64,000 nt of DNA, taken from NCBI GenBank assembly GCA_041483135.1, contig JBGPFE010000003.1, positions 1 to 64,000 on the forward strand, written 5' to 3'. Origin of the DNA: PALSA-1004 sp041483135. Its GTDB lineage: Bacteria > Pseudomonadota > Gammaproteobacteria > Burkholderiales > SG8-41. The position numbers were made by a program, and so were the translations under genes. Under the pieces are notes generated by a model. The model did no database searches, had not been told where the DNA came from, and saw nothing but the letters and a program-made list of their open reading frames with translations. Position 1 is the stretch's first letter, and every line of letters starts with the position of its first letter. Shown here one piece after another: positions 1 to 8,117 of the stretch.

Positions 1-3000
1 AACTTTGACGGCAGCGATGACTGGACAAACACGGCGCGCTGGAGCTTGAACCGTGTTCCGTTAGCAAGTGACGATGTGGTTATCCCGGATTACACGACGC
101 TCTTCACCGTGACCATTCCGTCGGGCGGGGTAGCGAAGAGCATCGTGGTTCAGGGTGACGACATCCTTGCGGTCAATGGCGGCACGTTCACCTTCACCCA
201 GCCCTCGACGATCAACAGCGGCACGCTCTCGATTGGTGGCGGCACGGTCACTGCCAATGCCAGCCTCGCGGTCAGGGATGTCACGCTCTTGTCCGGCATG
301 CTCGGCGGCAGCGGCAACGTGACGATCAATAACGCGTTCAACTGGAGCGGCGGAACGGTTGCGAGCACCGGTGTGCTCAATACTGCCGCGGCGGCGGTCT
401 CGAATCTGAGCGGCGGCCTGAAGACGCTGTCCGGCACTACCTGGAACAACGACGGCACGATCCACTGGACCGCGGGGCAGCTCGACTTGAGTGGCGCGGG
501 GGCCATCATCAACAACCGCTCCGGCGCAGTCTTCAACGCGAACATCGCAGATGGCGCGGTTGACGACATGACTGGCGCGGGCACGTTCAACAACCAATCC
601 GGCGCCATCTTCAATGTGCCGGTCACCGCCACCGCGTTTGACGTGACGGTCTTCACGCCGTTCAACAACGACGGCACCGTCAACGTCAACGCGACCAATC
701 TCGATTTCCACAACACGGGCACGCACACGGGCGCATTCAACATCGCGGCCGGCGCGGCGATCCGCCAGCGCGATGGGTTTGCGCGCACCTACGGCGCGGG
801 CTCCACCATCACGGGGGCGGGCAGCTTCCAGGTGTGGGACGGCACCACGACGTTCAGCGGCACGACGTACTCGCCCGGCGACACCAACGTCCAGGGTACC
901 GGCACGCTGACGCTGAACAGCAATGCGACGACCGGCTTGCTCAACATGTCCGGCGGCACGCTCAATGGCGCTGGCGATTTGACCGTCAGCACCGATTTCA
1001 ATCAGACGGGCGGCAGCTTTACCAACACCGGCAATCTCAACCTCAGCAGGGTCGGCAACTTCACGGTTGGCGTATTCAACAATCCCGGCAAGACCGTCAC
1101 GCTCAATGCAACCGGCGCGATTCTGGACGGCAACGGCGCGGCCAATAACGTGACCGCCAATTCCCTGATCCTTAACGCCGCGAACGGCATTGCGCTCGAT
1201 ACCACCGCCGCCAACATGAGCGTCACGAATATTACCGGCGGGAACGTGACAATCACGAATACCGGTGCTGTCGCCATCAACGGAGCTTCGACGGTGACCG
1301 GTGGCAATTTGACTCTGAACTCGACGGGGGCGATCACACAAACAGCACCGATCACAGTGGCAGGCACGTCGAACTTCAGTGCCGGGGCTAACCCGATCAC
1401 ACTGACCAATGCCGGCAACGACTTTACCGGAGCGGTGTCTGCGAGCAATACCGGGGCAAACGCGATTCAGCTCACGGACACGAACGCCATCCAGTTGGGC
1501 GCGATCTCGACGGCGAACAATCTGACAGTGAACGCAGTGGGGATCACGCAGAACGCGGGCGGGATCAGCGTGAGCGGGACCTCGACGTTCAATGGCGGCG
1601 CCGGGGTGATCACACTCACGACCGCGGGTAATGACTTCACGGGCGCGGCGAGCCTGAACAACTCGGGCGCAAACAATGTGGCGATTGCCGATACGAACGG
1701 CATTGTGCTGGGGGCTTCGACGGTGGGACAGAACCTGGCGGTGACAGCGAAGGGCAGCATCAGCCAGACGGGAGCCTTGGTCGTTCCGGGCACCAGCAGC
1801 TTCACGATCGATACGGCCGCTAACAAGGATGTGCTGTTAGCCGGGTTCAACAATAATCTTACCGGCGCCGTGACGATTGCCACGACAGGCGGCGCTACGC
1901 TGCAGGACGTGGGCCTGCGTAACATCAACGCAGCTGCAGCGGCGCCGGCATTACCGGCGAGCCTGCGCAATCTCGACTTGCAGTTCACCACTGCGGCGGT
2001 GACGCTGCCCACCATCAACCTGAGCGGCACGCTGAACGTGCTGGCAGGCGGAGCAATTACTCAGGCGGCGGGCGGAGTCCAGGTCACTGGCGTCTCCATC
2101 TTAAACGCAGGCGCCAACGCCATTACTCTGACGGATGGCGCGAACAACTTCACCGGTGCGGTGAGTGCGAGCAATAACGGGGCGAACGCGATCCGTCTCA
2201 CGGACACGAATGCCATCCAGTTGGGCGCGATTTCGACGGGGAACAACCTGAACGTGGTGGCCGGAGGGGCAATTACAGAATCCGGATCCGCAGCCGTGAC
2301 CGGCACTGCAAGCTTCAGCGCCGGTGCGAATCCGATTACGTTGACCAACGCAGCGAATGATTTTGGCGGTGCCGTGACGCTCACGAACTCAGGCGCCAAC
2401 GATGTTGCGATTCGGGATGCGAACGCGATTCAATTGGCGGTATCCACTATCGGCCGCAATCTGACGGTCACGGCGAACGGCGCGATCTCGCAAACCGGAA
2501 CGATCACGGCACCCGGAGCGACTACGCTGCAAGCGGGCGCTGGAAACAATATCGGGCTCGGCCTTGCCAACGACTTCGGCAGCGTCGGCATCATTTCGGC
2601 CAACGACGCCACGCTCAACGACATCAACAGCGTCGGCTTGAACGCCAGCACCGTGACCAATACTCTCACCGTGACTGCGCCCGGGACGCTCAGCGTCAAC
2701 GGCGCGCTCAGCGGCAACAGCGTTGCGCTGACTTCGAGCGGCGCCGACATCAATGGCGCGGCGACCATCACCGCGTCGACGATCACGCTCAATGCCGCCA
2801 CCGGCATCGGCGCAACCGGCAGCCCGCTCTTCGTGAATCCGGCCGGGAGCGGCGCGGGACTGACGGCAACGAATACAGCGGGCGATATCGTCGTGACGCG
2901 CACCGGCGGCAGCGGCAATCTCGCGGTCGGCGCAGGCGGGGCGACTTTCAACATCACCGGCGGCAGCGGCAGCTACTTTGTCGCTACAACCGGCAATCTG

Positions 3001-4065
3001 ATCGTCAACAGCGTGGCGAGCGGCGCTCCGCTCGGCAACCGGCCTGTGTTCTTCAACGCCGGCAATGTGAATGTAGTCGGCGATTACAACAACGCATCGT
3101 CGGTCGGCGTCACCGCGGGTACCCTGAATGTTACCGCCGGGGTATCGCCCGCGCGGTTGCAGGCCGCGACCGGTTTCACCGCCACCATCAGCGGCATGAC
3201 CACGCTGCAAGGCGGCACAGGTGCCGGCGCCGTTGCCGAAATTATGAACGTGGGACCGGGCGCCTTCACTCTGGATACCGGGGGCTTGACGATAACTGGG
3301 GGCTCATCGCCAGGCAGCGGCGCCTACGCGCGATTGTTCGGCAACCCGGACGTCAATCTGACCGTCAATGCGGGTGTCATCAACCTGAACCCCGGCGCTA
3401 CCGTCACTGAATATGCCGCGATTCAGGGTGTGTCGCCGACGACCATCCACGTGGACTTCCCTAATCTCACGAGCGGCGGCTACTCGGTGAACGGCGTCGC
3501 GGGCACCGTCTATGATGCGCCGACAGCTTCTGGTTTCGTCGCGGGCGGCGCACCCGCCGTGCTGGGCACGAATCTCGTGGTCAGCTACAGCGGAGTGGTC
3601 GCACCGCCGCCACCGTCCGCTCTGCCTCCTCCCCCGCCGCCGCCTCCGCCGCCGACCCCACCGCCGGCAGCTCCGCTGCCACCGCCGCCGCCGGACGATA
3701 GCTCAACGACGGACACCGGCGCTGGCTCAACGTCGTCGGGCGGCACCAGTTCCGGCGGCACATCCGGGCAGACAGGCGGATCTACCAGCGGCTCCGAGGA
3801 TACGGGAGGCGTCAGTTCCGGCGGCACATCCGGGCAGACAGGCGGCTCTACCAGCGGCTCCGAGGATACGGGAGGCGCCAGTTCCGGCGGTACATCCGGG
3901 CAGACAGGCGGATCTACCAGCGGCTCCGAGCAGACGACGAGCACCACGTCGGACGACAAGAGCACGAGCTCGTCGGACAGCAAGTCATCTCAAAAGATCA
4001 CTGCTGCCACGGGTCAAAAACCCGCGGCGTCCGCGAGGAAGGTCAAGATTCCGGCCTGCCGTTAG
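1..4065 (+). CDS. Giant beta-helical surface/adhesin protein (TpsA/haemagglutinin-like), 5' end outside window
   Basis: The frame is open from base 1 and the first possible start (TTG at 46) is internal to a good coding stretch that reads WTNTARWSLNRVP, so the true start lies upstream. About 1,354 residues are visible. The sequence is rich in Gly, Asn, Thr and Ala with short beta-strand repeats of the kind that build right-handed beta-helices in filamentous haemagglutinins. Four longer repeats around residues 465-850 share NDFTGAV...GAN.I.L.D.NAIQLGA. The C-terminus has a proline-rich stretch (about residues 1200-1225), then a Ser/Gly/Thr tandem repeat and a basic tail ending in PACR. No autotransporter barrel follows, so secretion by a TpsB partner or another route is inferred. 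The TPS domain itself would lie upstream and is not visible. Role in adhesion is inferred from composition only. Confidence 0.75.
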   Translation, partial: NFDGSDDWTNTARWSLNRVPLASDDVVIPDYTTLFTVTIPSGGVAKSIVVQGDDILAVNGGTFTFTQPSTINSGTLSIGGGTVTANASLAVRDVTLLSGMLGGSGNVTINNAFNWSGGTVASTGVLNTAAAAVSNLSGGLKTLSGTTWNNDGTIHWTAGQLDLSGAGAIINNRSGAVFNANIADGAVDDMTGAGTFNNQSGAIFNVPVTATAFDVTVFTPFNNDGTVNVNATNLDFHNTGTHTGAFNIAAGAAIRQRDGFARTYGAGSTITGAGSFQVWDGTTTFSGTTYSPGDTNVQGTGTLTLNSNATTGLLNMSGGTLNGAGDLTVSTDFNQTGGSFTNTGNLNLSRVGNFTVGVFNNPGKTVTLNATGAILDGNGAANNVTANSLILNAANGIALDTTAANMSVTNITGGNVTITNTGAVAINGASTVTGGNLTLNSTGAITQTAPITVAGTSNFSAGANPITLTNAGNDFTGAVSASNTGANAIQLTDTNAIQLGAISTANNLTVNAVGITQNAGGISVSGTSTFNGGAGVITLTTAGNDFTGAASLNNSGANNVAIADTNGIVLGASTVGQNLAVTAKGSISQTGALVVPGTSSFTIDTAANKDVLLAGFNNNLTGAVTIATTGGATLQDVGLRNINAAAAAPALPASLRNLDLQFTTAAVTLPTINLSGTLNVLAGGAITQAAGGVQVTGVSILNAGANAITLTDGANNFTGAVSASNNGANAIRLTDTNAIQLGAISTGNNLNVVAGGAITESGSAAVTGTASFSAGANPITLTNAANDFGGAVTLTNSGANDVAIRDANAIQLAVSTIGRNLTVTANGAISQTGTITAPGATTLQAGAGNNIGLGLANDFGSVGIISANDATLNDINSVGLNASTVTNTLTVTAPGTLSVNGALSGNSVALTSSGADINGAATITASTITLNAATGIGATGSPLFVNPAGSGAGLTATNTAGDIVVTRTGGSGNLAVGAGGATFNITGGSGSYFVATTGNLIVNSVASGAPLGNRPVFFNAGNVNVVGDYNNASSVGVTAGTLNVTAGVSPARLQAATGFTATISGMTTLQGGTGAGAVAEIMNVGPGAFTLDTGGLTITGGSSPGSGAYARLFGNPDVNLTVNAGVINLNPGATVTEYAAIQGVSPTTIHVDFPNLTSGGYSVNGVAGTVYDAPTASGFVAGGAPAVLGTNLVVSYSGVVAPPPPSALPPPPPPPPPPTPPPAAPLPPPPPDDSSTTDTGAGSTSSGGTSSGGTSGQTGGSTSGSEDTGGVSSGGTSGQTGGSTSGSEDTGGASSGGTSGQTGGSTSGSEQTTSTTSDDKSTSSSDSKSSQKITAATGQKPAASARKVKIPACR
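3748..3930 (+). repeat. Three 66-bp tandem repeats inside the adhesin C-terminus
   Basis: Three copies begin at 3748, 3814 and 3880 with a 66-bp period and few differences. Each encodes 22 residues of the type SSGGTSGQTGGSTSGSEDTG, a flexible hydrophilic linker. The period is a multiple of three, so copy-number change would keep the reading frame. Confidence 0.9.
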
Positions 4066-4441
4066 TGACCAGCGTATAGGTGTACCGATAACCCGGTAGC
4101 CATTGTCGATTCATGGCAGCGATAGCATAGTGGCGCAAATTCCCTGTAAGCGCCCCACTAGTTATGTGCCGGCGCAAATCTCGTCGCAGCGGGCCTCGGC
4201 GTATTGCATGTGGTTAAACCCGCGAACGCTCACCGTGTGATTGGCGTCGCCGAAGATGAACGGGACCTCGCCGAATTTCCGGTACCGGGAAAAAAGCTTG
4301 TCGGCCGGCTCCGGTTGCCAGGATTTGGACAGCGAATCATTTTTTTGCGTCGTGCCAGCGCGCGTGCACGCACGGCGCAATCTATCCAACCGCTGGGAAA
4401 ATAAAGCCTTTCATTTAAACTGATATGATGGGCTCGAGTCC
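4066..4441. other. Intergenic region upstream of mltB, no supported gene
   Basis: This 376-base gap holds only short ORFs. A 75-codon minus-strand frame (4162-4389) and overlapping plus-strand frames were seen, but none has a recognisable domain or a clear ribosome site. A TATGAT hexamer at 4424-4429 could be a -10 element for mltB, without a convincing -35. Confidence 0.4.
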
Positions 4442-5476
4442 TTGAATGCGTCGCCCTTGCGCCATCTAAACAAATTCGCGCCGGCTTTACTGATTGGTTG
4501 CGCAGCATTAGCGATGGAATGTGGCATTGCGTCAGCCGCCTCCGCCTCGCTCACCCCCGAAATCGCCGAGTTCATCGAAGAGCTGGCTGTCAATCACCAC
4601 TTCGACCGCCGCCAATTGCGGCGCTGGTTCAGTCAGGCGCGCTTCCAGAGCGGGGTGTTGAATGCGATCGAGCACCCGGGCACCGCGCGTCCCTGGCATG
4701 AATACCGCGCGAGCCACGTCAATGAAGCGCGCATTCGCGGCGGTCTCGATTATTGGCAACGTCATGCCAAAACGCTGGCGCGCGCCAGCGTTGAATATGG
4801 AGTGCCGGAAGAAATCATCGTCGCTACCCTCGGCGTCGAGACGTATTACGGCAAGCTTACGGGAAACCATAACGCATTCGATACGCTGGTCACGCTGGCA
4901 TTCGCCTATCCGCCGCGCGCCGGGTTGTTTCGCAGCGAGCTCGAGCAGTTTTTATTGCTGACGCGCGAGCTGCGCATCGACCCGCTGCGCTGCCAGGGGT
5001 CCTATGCCGGCGCCCTGGGCGTGCCGCAGTTTCTGCCGAGCAGTTTCCGCCGCTACGCAGTCGACTTCGACAACGACGGCAAACGCGATTTATGGAATCA
5101 CAGCGACGCCATCGGCAGCATCGCCAATTATTACAAGACATTCGGCTGGCAGCCGGGTGAACCCGTGGCCGTTGCGGTCGAGCAGCAGGCCGAGCCGCCG
5201 GGCGATGAATTCAGGCTATTGCTCGAGCGCGGTATCAGTCCGCACACCACCGTTGCGGCCATCAAGAACGCGGGCGTAATCCCGGCTCAACTTGTATCCG
5301 ACGATGCGCCGGCGAGCGTGTTTGCGGCGGAAACCGAGACCGGCACGCGTTATTGGATCGGCTTTAACAACTTTTACGTGATCACGCGCTATAACCGCAG
5401 CGTCAACTATGCGCTGGCGGTGCACGAGCTTGCGCAGGAGCTGCGCCGCGCGCGCCACGCGGGACGTTTAGAGTAG
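4442..5476 (+). CDS. mltB: Membrane-bound lytic murein transglycosylase B
   Basis: Lytic transglycosylases of the MltB family (SLT_2 domain) cleave the MurNAc-GlcNAc bond of peptidoglycan and form 1,6-anhydro ends. The 344-residue product has an N-terminal signal with a possible lipobox (LLIGC, Cys20), fitting attachment to the outer membrane. The catalytic glutamate is most likely Glu133 in GVETYYGK, and the family block GALGVPQFLPSSFRRYAVD with a DNDGKRDLW segment follows. The length matches the family. The start is a TTG; in-frame alternatives would cut the signal. It stands alone on the plus strand, 96 bases ahead of the patatin gene. Confidence 0.93.
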   Translation: MNASPLRHLNKFAPALLIGCAALAMECGIASAASASLTPEIAEFIEELAVNHHFDRRQLRRWFSQARFQSGVLNAIEHPGTARPWHEYRASHVNEARIRGGLDYWQRHAKTLARASVEYGVPEEIIVATLGVETYYGKLTGNHNAFDTLVTLAFAYPPRAGLFRSELEQFLLLTRELRIDPLRCQGSYAGALGVPQFLPSSFRRYAVDFDNDGKRDLWNHSDAIGSIANYYKTFGWQPGEPVAVAVEQQAEPPGDEFRLLLERGISPHTTVAAIKNAGVIPAQLVSDDAPASVFAAETETGTRYWIGFNNFYVITRYNRSVNYALAVHELAQELRRARHAGRLE

Positions 5477-5572
5477 GGTTCCTCGCTGCCAGCGCCAGGT
5501 AATAGAGCCTGTGGTGCGCGTGCCGGCGCAGATGATGCCGCGTTGAACTAACGTTACAATCGCCGGTCACTA

Positions 5573-6514
5573 TTGATTCTGATCGGAGCCGCCGGTTTGC
5601 GAGTTATCTTCCTCCTCCTTGTTGCACTGTCTGGCTGCAGTATCCTGCCTCGCGCCCCTGAACCAGCGCCGAAGCCTGAGCCCTCCGTCGAGACGCCGCC
5701 GAAACCCGAGGTCAGGCTGGTGCCGCCCAAAATCGCGCTTGCCTTGGGCGGCGGCGCCACGCGCGGTTTTGCGCACATCGGCGTCATCAAGGCGCTCGAA
5801 GCGCACGGGATAGTGCCCGACATCGTGGTCGGCACCAGCACCGGCAGCCTGGTCGGCGCGCTCTATGCGGGCGGGTACAGCGGTTTCGACCTGCAGCGGG
5901 CGGCGCTGCAACTCGACGATTCGGTGATCGCCGACTGGTCACTGCCCGACCGTGGGTTCATCAAGGGCGAAGCGCTGCAGAATTTCGTCAACAGGGCGGT
6001 ACAGAACCGGCCGCTCGAAAAGCTCAACAAGCCATTTGCGACCGTAGTCACCGATCTGCACAGCGGCGAGCCGGTGGTGTTCCGCACCGGCAACACAGGC
6101 ATGGCGGTGCGCGCGTCGAGCAGCGTGCCCGGCGTGTTTCAGCCGGTCACCATCAACGGGCGCGAATATGTCGATGGCGGCCTCGTCAGTCCGGTGCCTG
6201 TGCGCGCCGCGCGCGGCATGGGTGCCGATCTGGTGATCGCGGTCTACATTTCGAACGATCCGCGCTTCGGCAAGACCAGGGACAGCTTCGACGTGATGCT
6301 GCAGACCTTCGCCATCATGGGGCAGAGCATTGCGGGCTACGAGCTCGCCGAAGCCGACATCGTGATCCGTCCCGACACGGGCGCGATGCGCGGCACCGAT
6401 TTCGACAACCGGCATCAGGCGATCATCGAAGGCGAAAAAGCGGGGTTGGCGGCGATCGCTGCAATCAAGCAGAAGATCGCCGAGAAAACGGCGGCAGTAA
6501 CGTTGACCAGATAA
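5573..6514 (+). CDS. Patatin-like phospholipase lipoprotein (RssA-like)
   Basis: Patatin-family serine hydrolase with a Ser-Asp dyad. It shows the oxyanion-hole loop ALGGGATRGFAHIG, the nucleophile motif GTSTG and the dyad motif DGG within VDGGLVSPVPV. The N-terminus is a lipoprotein signal with LSGCS, followed by a proline-rich linker of about 25 residues, so the enzyme probably sits on a membrane facing the periplasm. The listed start is TTG; a second TTG at 5597 gives a tighter signal peptide (MRVIFLLLVALSGC) and may be the real one. It ends 70 bases before the preferred start of the secretin-like gene. Substrate is unknown; the closest family members are RssA/YlbK-type. Confidence 0.87.
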   Translation: MILIGAAGLRVIFLLLVALSGCSILPRAPEPAPKPEPSVETPPKPEVRLVPPKIALALGGGATRGFAHIGVIKALEAHGIVPDIVVGTSTGSLVGALYAGGYSGFDLQRAALQLDDSVIADWSLPDRGFIKGEALQNFVNRAVQNRPLEKLNKPFATVVTDLHSGEPVVFRTGNTGMAVRASSSVPGVFQPVTINGREYVDGGLVSPVPVRAARGMGADLVIAVYISNDPRFGKTRDSFDVMLQTFAIMGQSIAGYELAEADIVIRPDTGAMRGTDFDNRHQAIIEGEKAGLAAIAAIKQKIAEKTAAVTLTR

Positions 6515-6584
6515 CATGCCGCAGCGGGTCAGGCGCATGGCAGATCGGGTAAACTGGTTCTGGTATCGGACCTTGACGCTAAAT

Positions 6585-7487
6585 ATGTTCAGGTTTTCTC
6601 CCGGATTGAGGCTGCTCGCGGTGCTGATCCTGCTGTCGGCTTTGGCGCCGGTGCCGGCACGCGCCCAGAGCAGCGTGCTTGAGGTCATCCCGCTTAAATA
6701 TCGTACCGTCGAGCAGGTGATCCCGGTGTTGAAGCCGCTGCTCGACAAGGGCGGCACGCTGAGCGGCATGCAGAGTCAGCTCATTATTCGTACTACGCCG
6801 GCCAATCTTGCCGAAATCAAACAGGTGCTGGCAACGCTCGATGCAATGCCGCGCCGGCTGATGATCACGGTGCGGCAGGATGCCGACATCAACCGCGACA
6901 GGACCACCGCCGAAGTTTCAGGCCGCGTTTCCTCAGGCAGTGCGTCTGTCATCATTCCGGGCAGCGGCACGAGCGGGGGTGTGGTCGAAGCCCGGCGCGG
7001 TGACGATGTGGTGCGCGGGCGCATCGAGAACACGCGTGCGGTCGACAACGACCGCAATACGCAGACGCTGCAGGTGCTGGAAGGCAATAGCGCGTTCATC
7101 CGCATCGGACTATCGGTGCCGCTGCCGCAGCGCCAGGTCATACGCACGATCGTCAATGGCCAGGTCGTCGAGCGTGTCATCAGTACGGCCGAATACCGCG
7201 ACGTGACGACCGGGTTTTACGCGCTGCCGCGGCTCGCGGGCGACCGCGTAATGCTCGAGATCAGCCCGCAGCGGGATACGTTGCCGGGCCCGGAACAGAA
7301 CCTGCCGCGCGGCAGCATCAGCGTGCAAAGCGCCGCGACCACGGTATCAGGCCGGCTTGGCGAATGGATGGAGATCGGCGGGGCGGTGCAGAGCATGGCC
7401 ACCCAGCAGTCGGTGAACCTGGGGAACGTCACCGGCAGCAGCGGCGACAACCGCCGCATTCTGCTCAAGGTCGACGAAATCCGCTGA
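6585..7487 (+). CDS. Short secretin-domain protein (GspD/PilQ-like), exported
   Basis: The frame is open from 6516, but ATG 6585 begins a clean signal peptide (MFRFSPGLRLLAVLIL... ending ARA), so this start is preferred and gives about 300 residues. The mature N-terminus (VLEVIPLKYRTVEQVIPVLKPLL, then ...LIIRTTPANLAEIKQVLATLD) is a typical secretin N-domain, as found in GspD, PilQ and related pores. The C-terminal part (EISPQRD..., SISVQSAATTVSGRLGEWMEIGG) resembles the secretin C-domain, but the whole protein is about half the usual size. No other secretion-system genes are near. It may be a periplasmic secretin-like assembly protein rather than a pore. Its last 23 bases overlap the convergent phosphoesterase gene. 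Confidence 0.7.
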   Translation: MFRFSPGLRLLAVLILLSALAPVPARAQSSVLEVIPLKYRTVEQVIPVLKPLLDKGGTLSGMQSQLIIRTTPANLAEIKQVLATLDAMPRRLMITVRQDADINRDRTTAEVSGRVSSGSASVIIPGSGTSGGVVEARRGDDVVRGRIENTRAVDNDRNTQTLQVLEGNSAFIRIGLSVPLPQRQVIRTIVNGQVVERVISTAEYRDVTTGFYALPRLAGDRVMLEISPQRDTLPGPEQNLPRGSISVQSAATTVSGRLGEWMEIGGAVQSMATQQSVNLGNVTGSSGDNRRILLKVDEIR

Positions 7488-7971
7488 CCGAGGGCTTGGG
7501 ATTCTCCAGCGTGCGCAGTTGCGCCTGCACGCCGCCATCGGCAATTTCGAGTATGGCCAGCGATACCGGCAGGGTGAAGCGGCGCGGCCCGGCGCTGCCG
7601 GGGTTGATATAGAGCACACCGTCCCTGTCGTGGATCGCCGGCCGGTGAGAATGACCCGAGATAACGACCCTGAAGCCGGCGGATTTCGGATCGAGGTCGA
7701 TCTCGCCGAGATCGTGCAGGATGTATATCGATACGCGGCCGATCTCGATGGCTTCGGCGGCGCGTATCGAATTCGCCCACGGACCCCGATCGTTGTTGCC
7801 GCGCACCGCGACGACCGGCGCGATTTCTCCCAGTTCATCCAGCACGCGGGGGCCGCAGATATCGCCGGCGTGAAGAATCCGGTCGACACCGGCGAGCGCG
7901 CGTTTCGCTTCCGGGCGCACGAGGTTGTGGGTGTCGGAGATAAGTCCGATTCTGATGAGAGTTCTGTTCAA
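7465..7971 (-). CDS. YfcE/MJ0936-type metallophosphoesterase
   Basis: Calcineurin-like phosphoesterase of the small YfcE class. All the metal-binding motifs are present in order: ISDTHN, HAGDIC, VRGNND, LHD and GHSHRP. These ligate two divalent metals and hydrolyse phosphodiesters. An upstream extension to 8235 in the same frame is arginine-rich and lacks homology features, so the start is placed at TTG 7971, giving MNRTLIRIGLISDTH, about 168 residues as usual for the family. The natural substrate cannot be told from sequence. It converges on the secretin-like gene with a short 3' overlap. Confidence 0.88.
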   Translation of the reverse strand: MNRTLIRIGLISDTHNLVRPEAKRALAGVDRILHAGDICGPRVLDELGEIAPVVAVRGNNDRGPWANSIRAAEAIEIGRVSIYILHDLGEIDLDPKSAGFRVVISGHSHRPAIHDRDGVLYINPGSAGPRRFTLPVSLAILEIADGGVQAQLRTLENPKPSVSGFRRP

Positions 7972-8117
7972 GATTGAGTTGCGTCCAATACCCGATGCTT
8001 CTCCGCCACCCGCAAAAAGTACATTTGATATTGGGATGTTAATGCATTCATGCTCTATACTCACGCGCTTTAACAGGGGCGGCGGCGTCCGGCTGCTCCC
8101 TCGATCCTGGACCTCGA

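Noticed and set aside
61..1341. Long minus-strand frame (426 codons) opposite the left adhesin
   Set aside because: Arginine/alanine-rich shadow of a GC-rich repeat gene, without domains or ribosome site.
3748..3930. Possible CRISPR array
   Set aside because: The 66-bp units are contiguous, in frame and lack unique spacers; they are protein-coding tandem repeats.
4162..4389. Small minus-strand ORF of 75 codons
   Set aside because: Part of it reads naturally, but there is no ribosome site, no family and overlapping frames compete.
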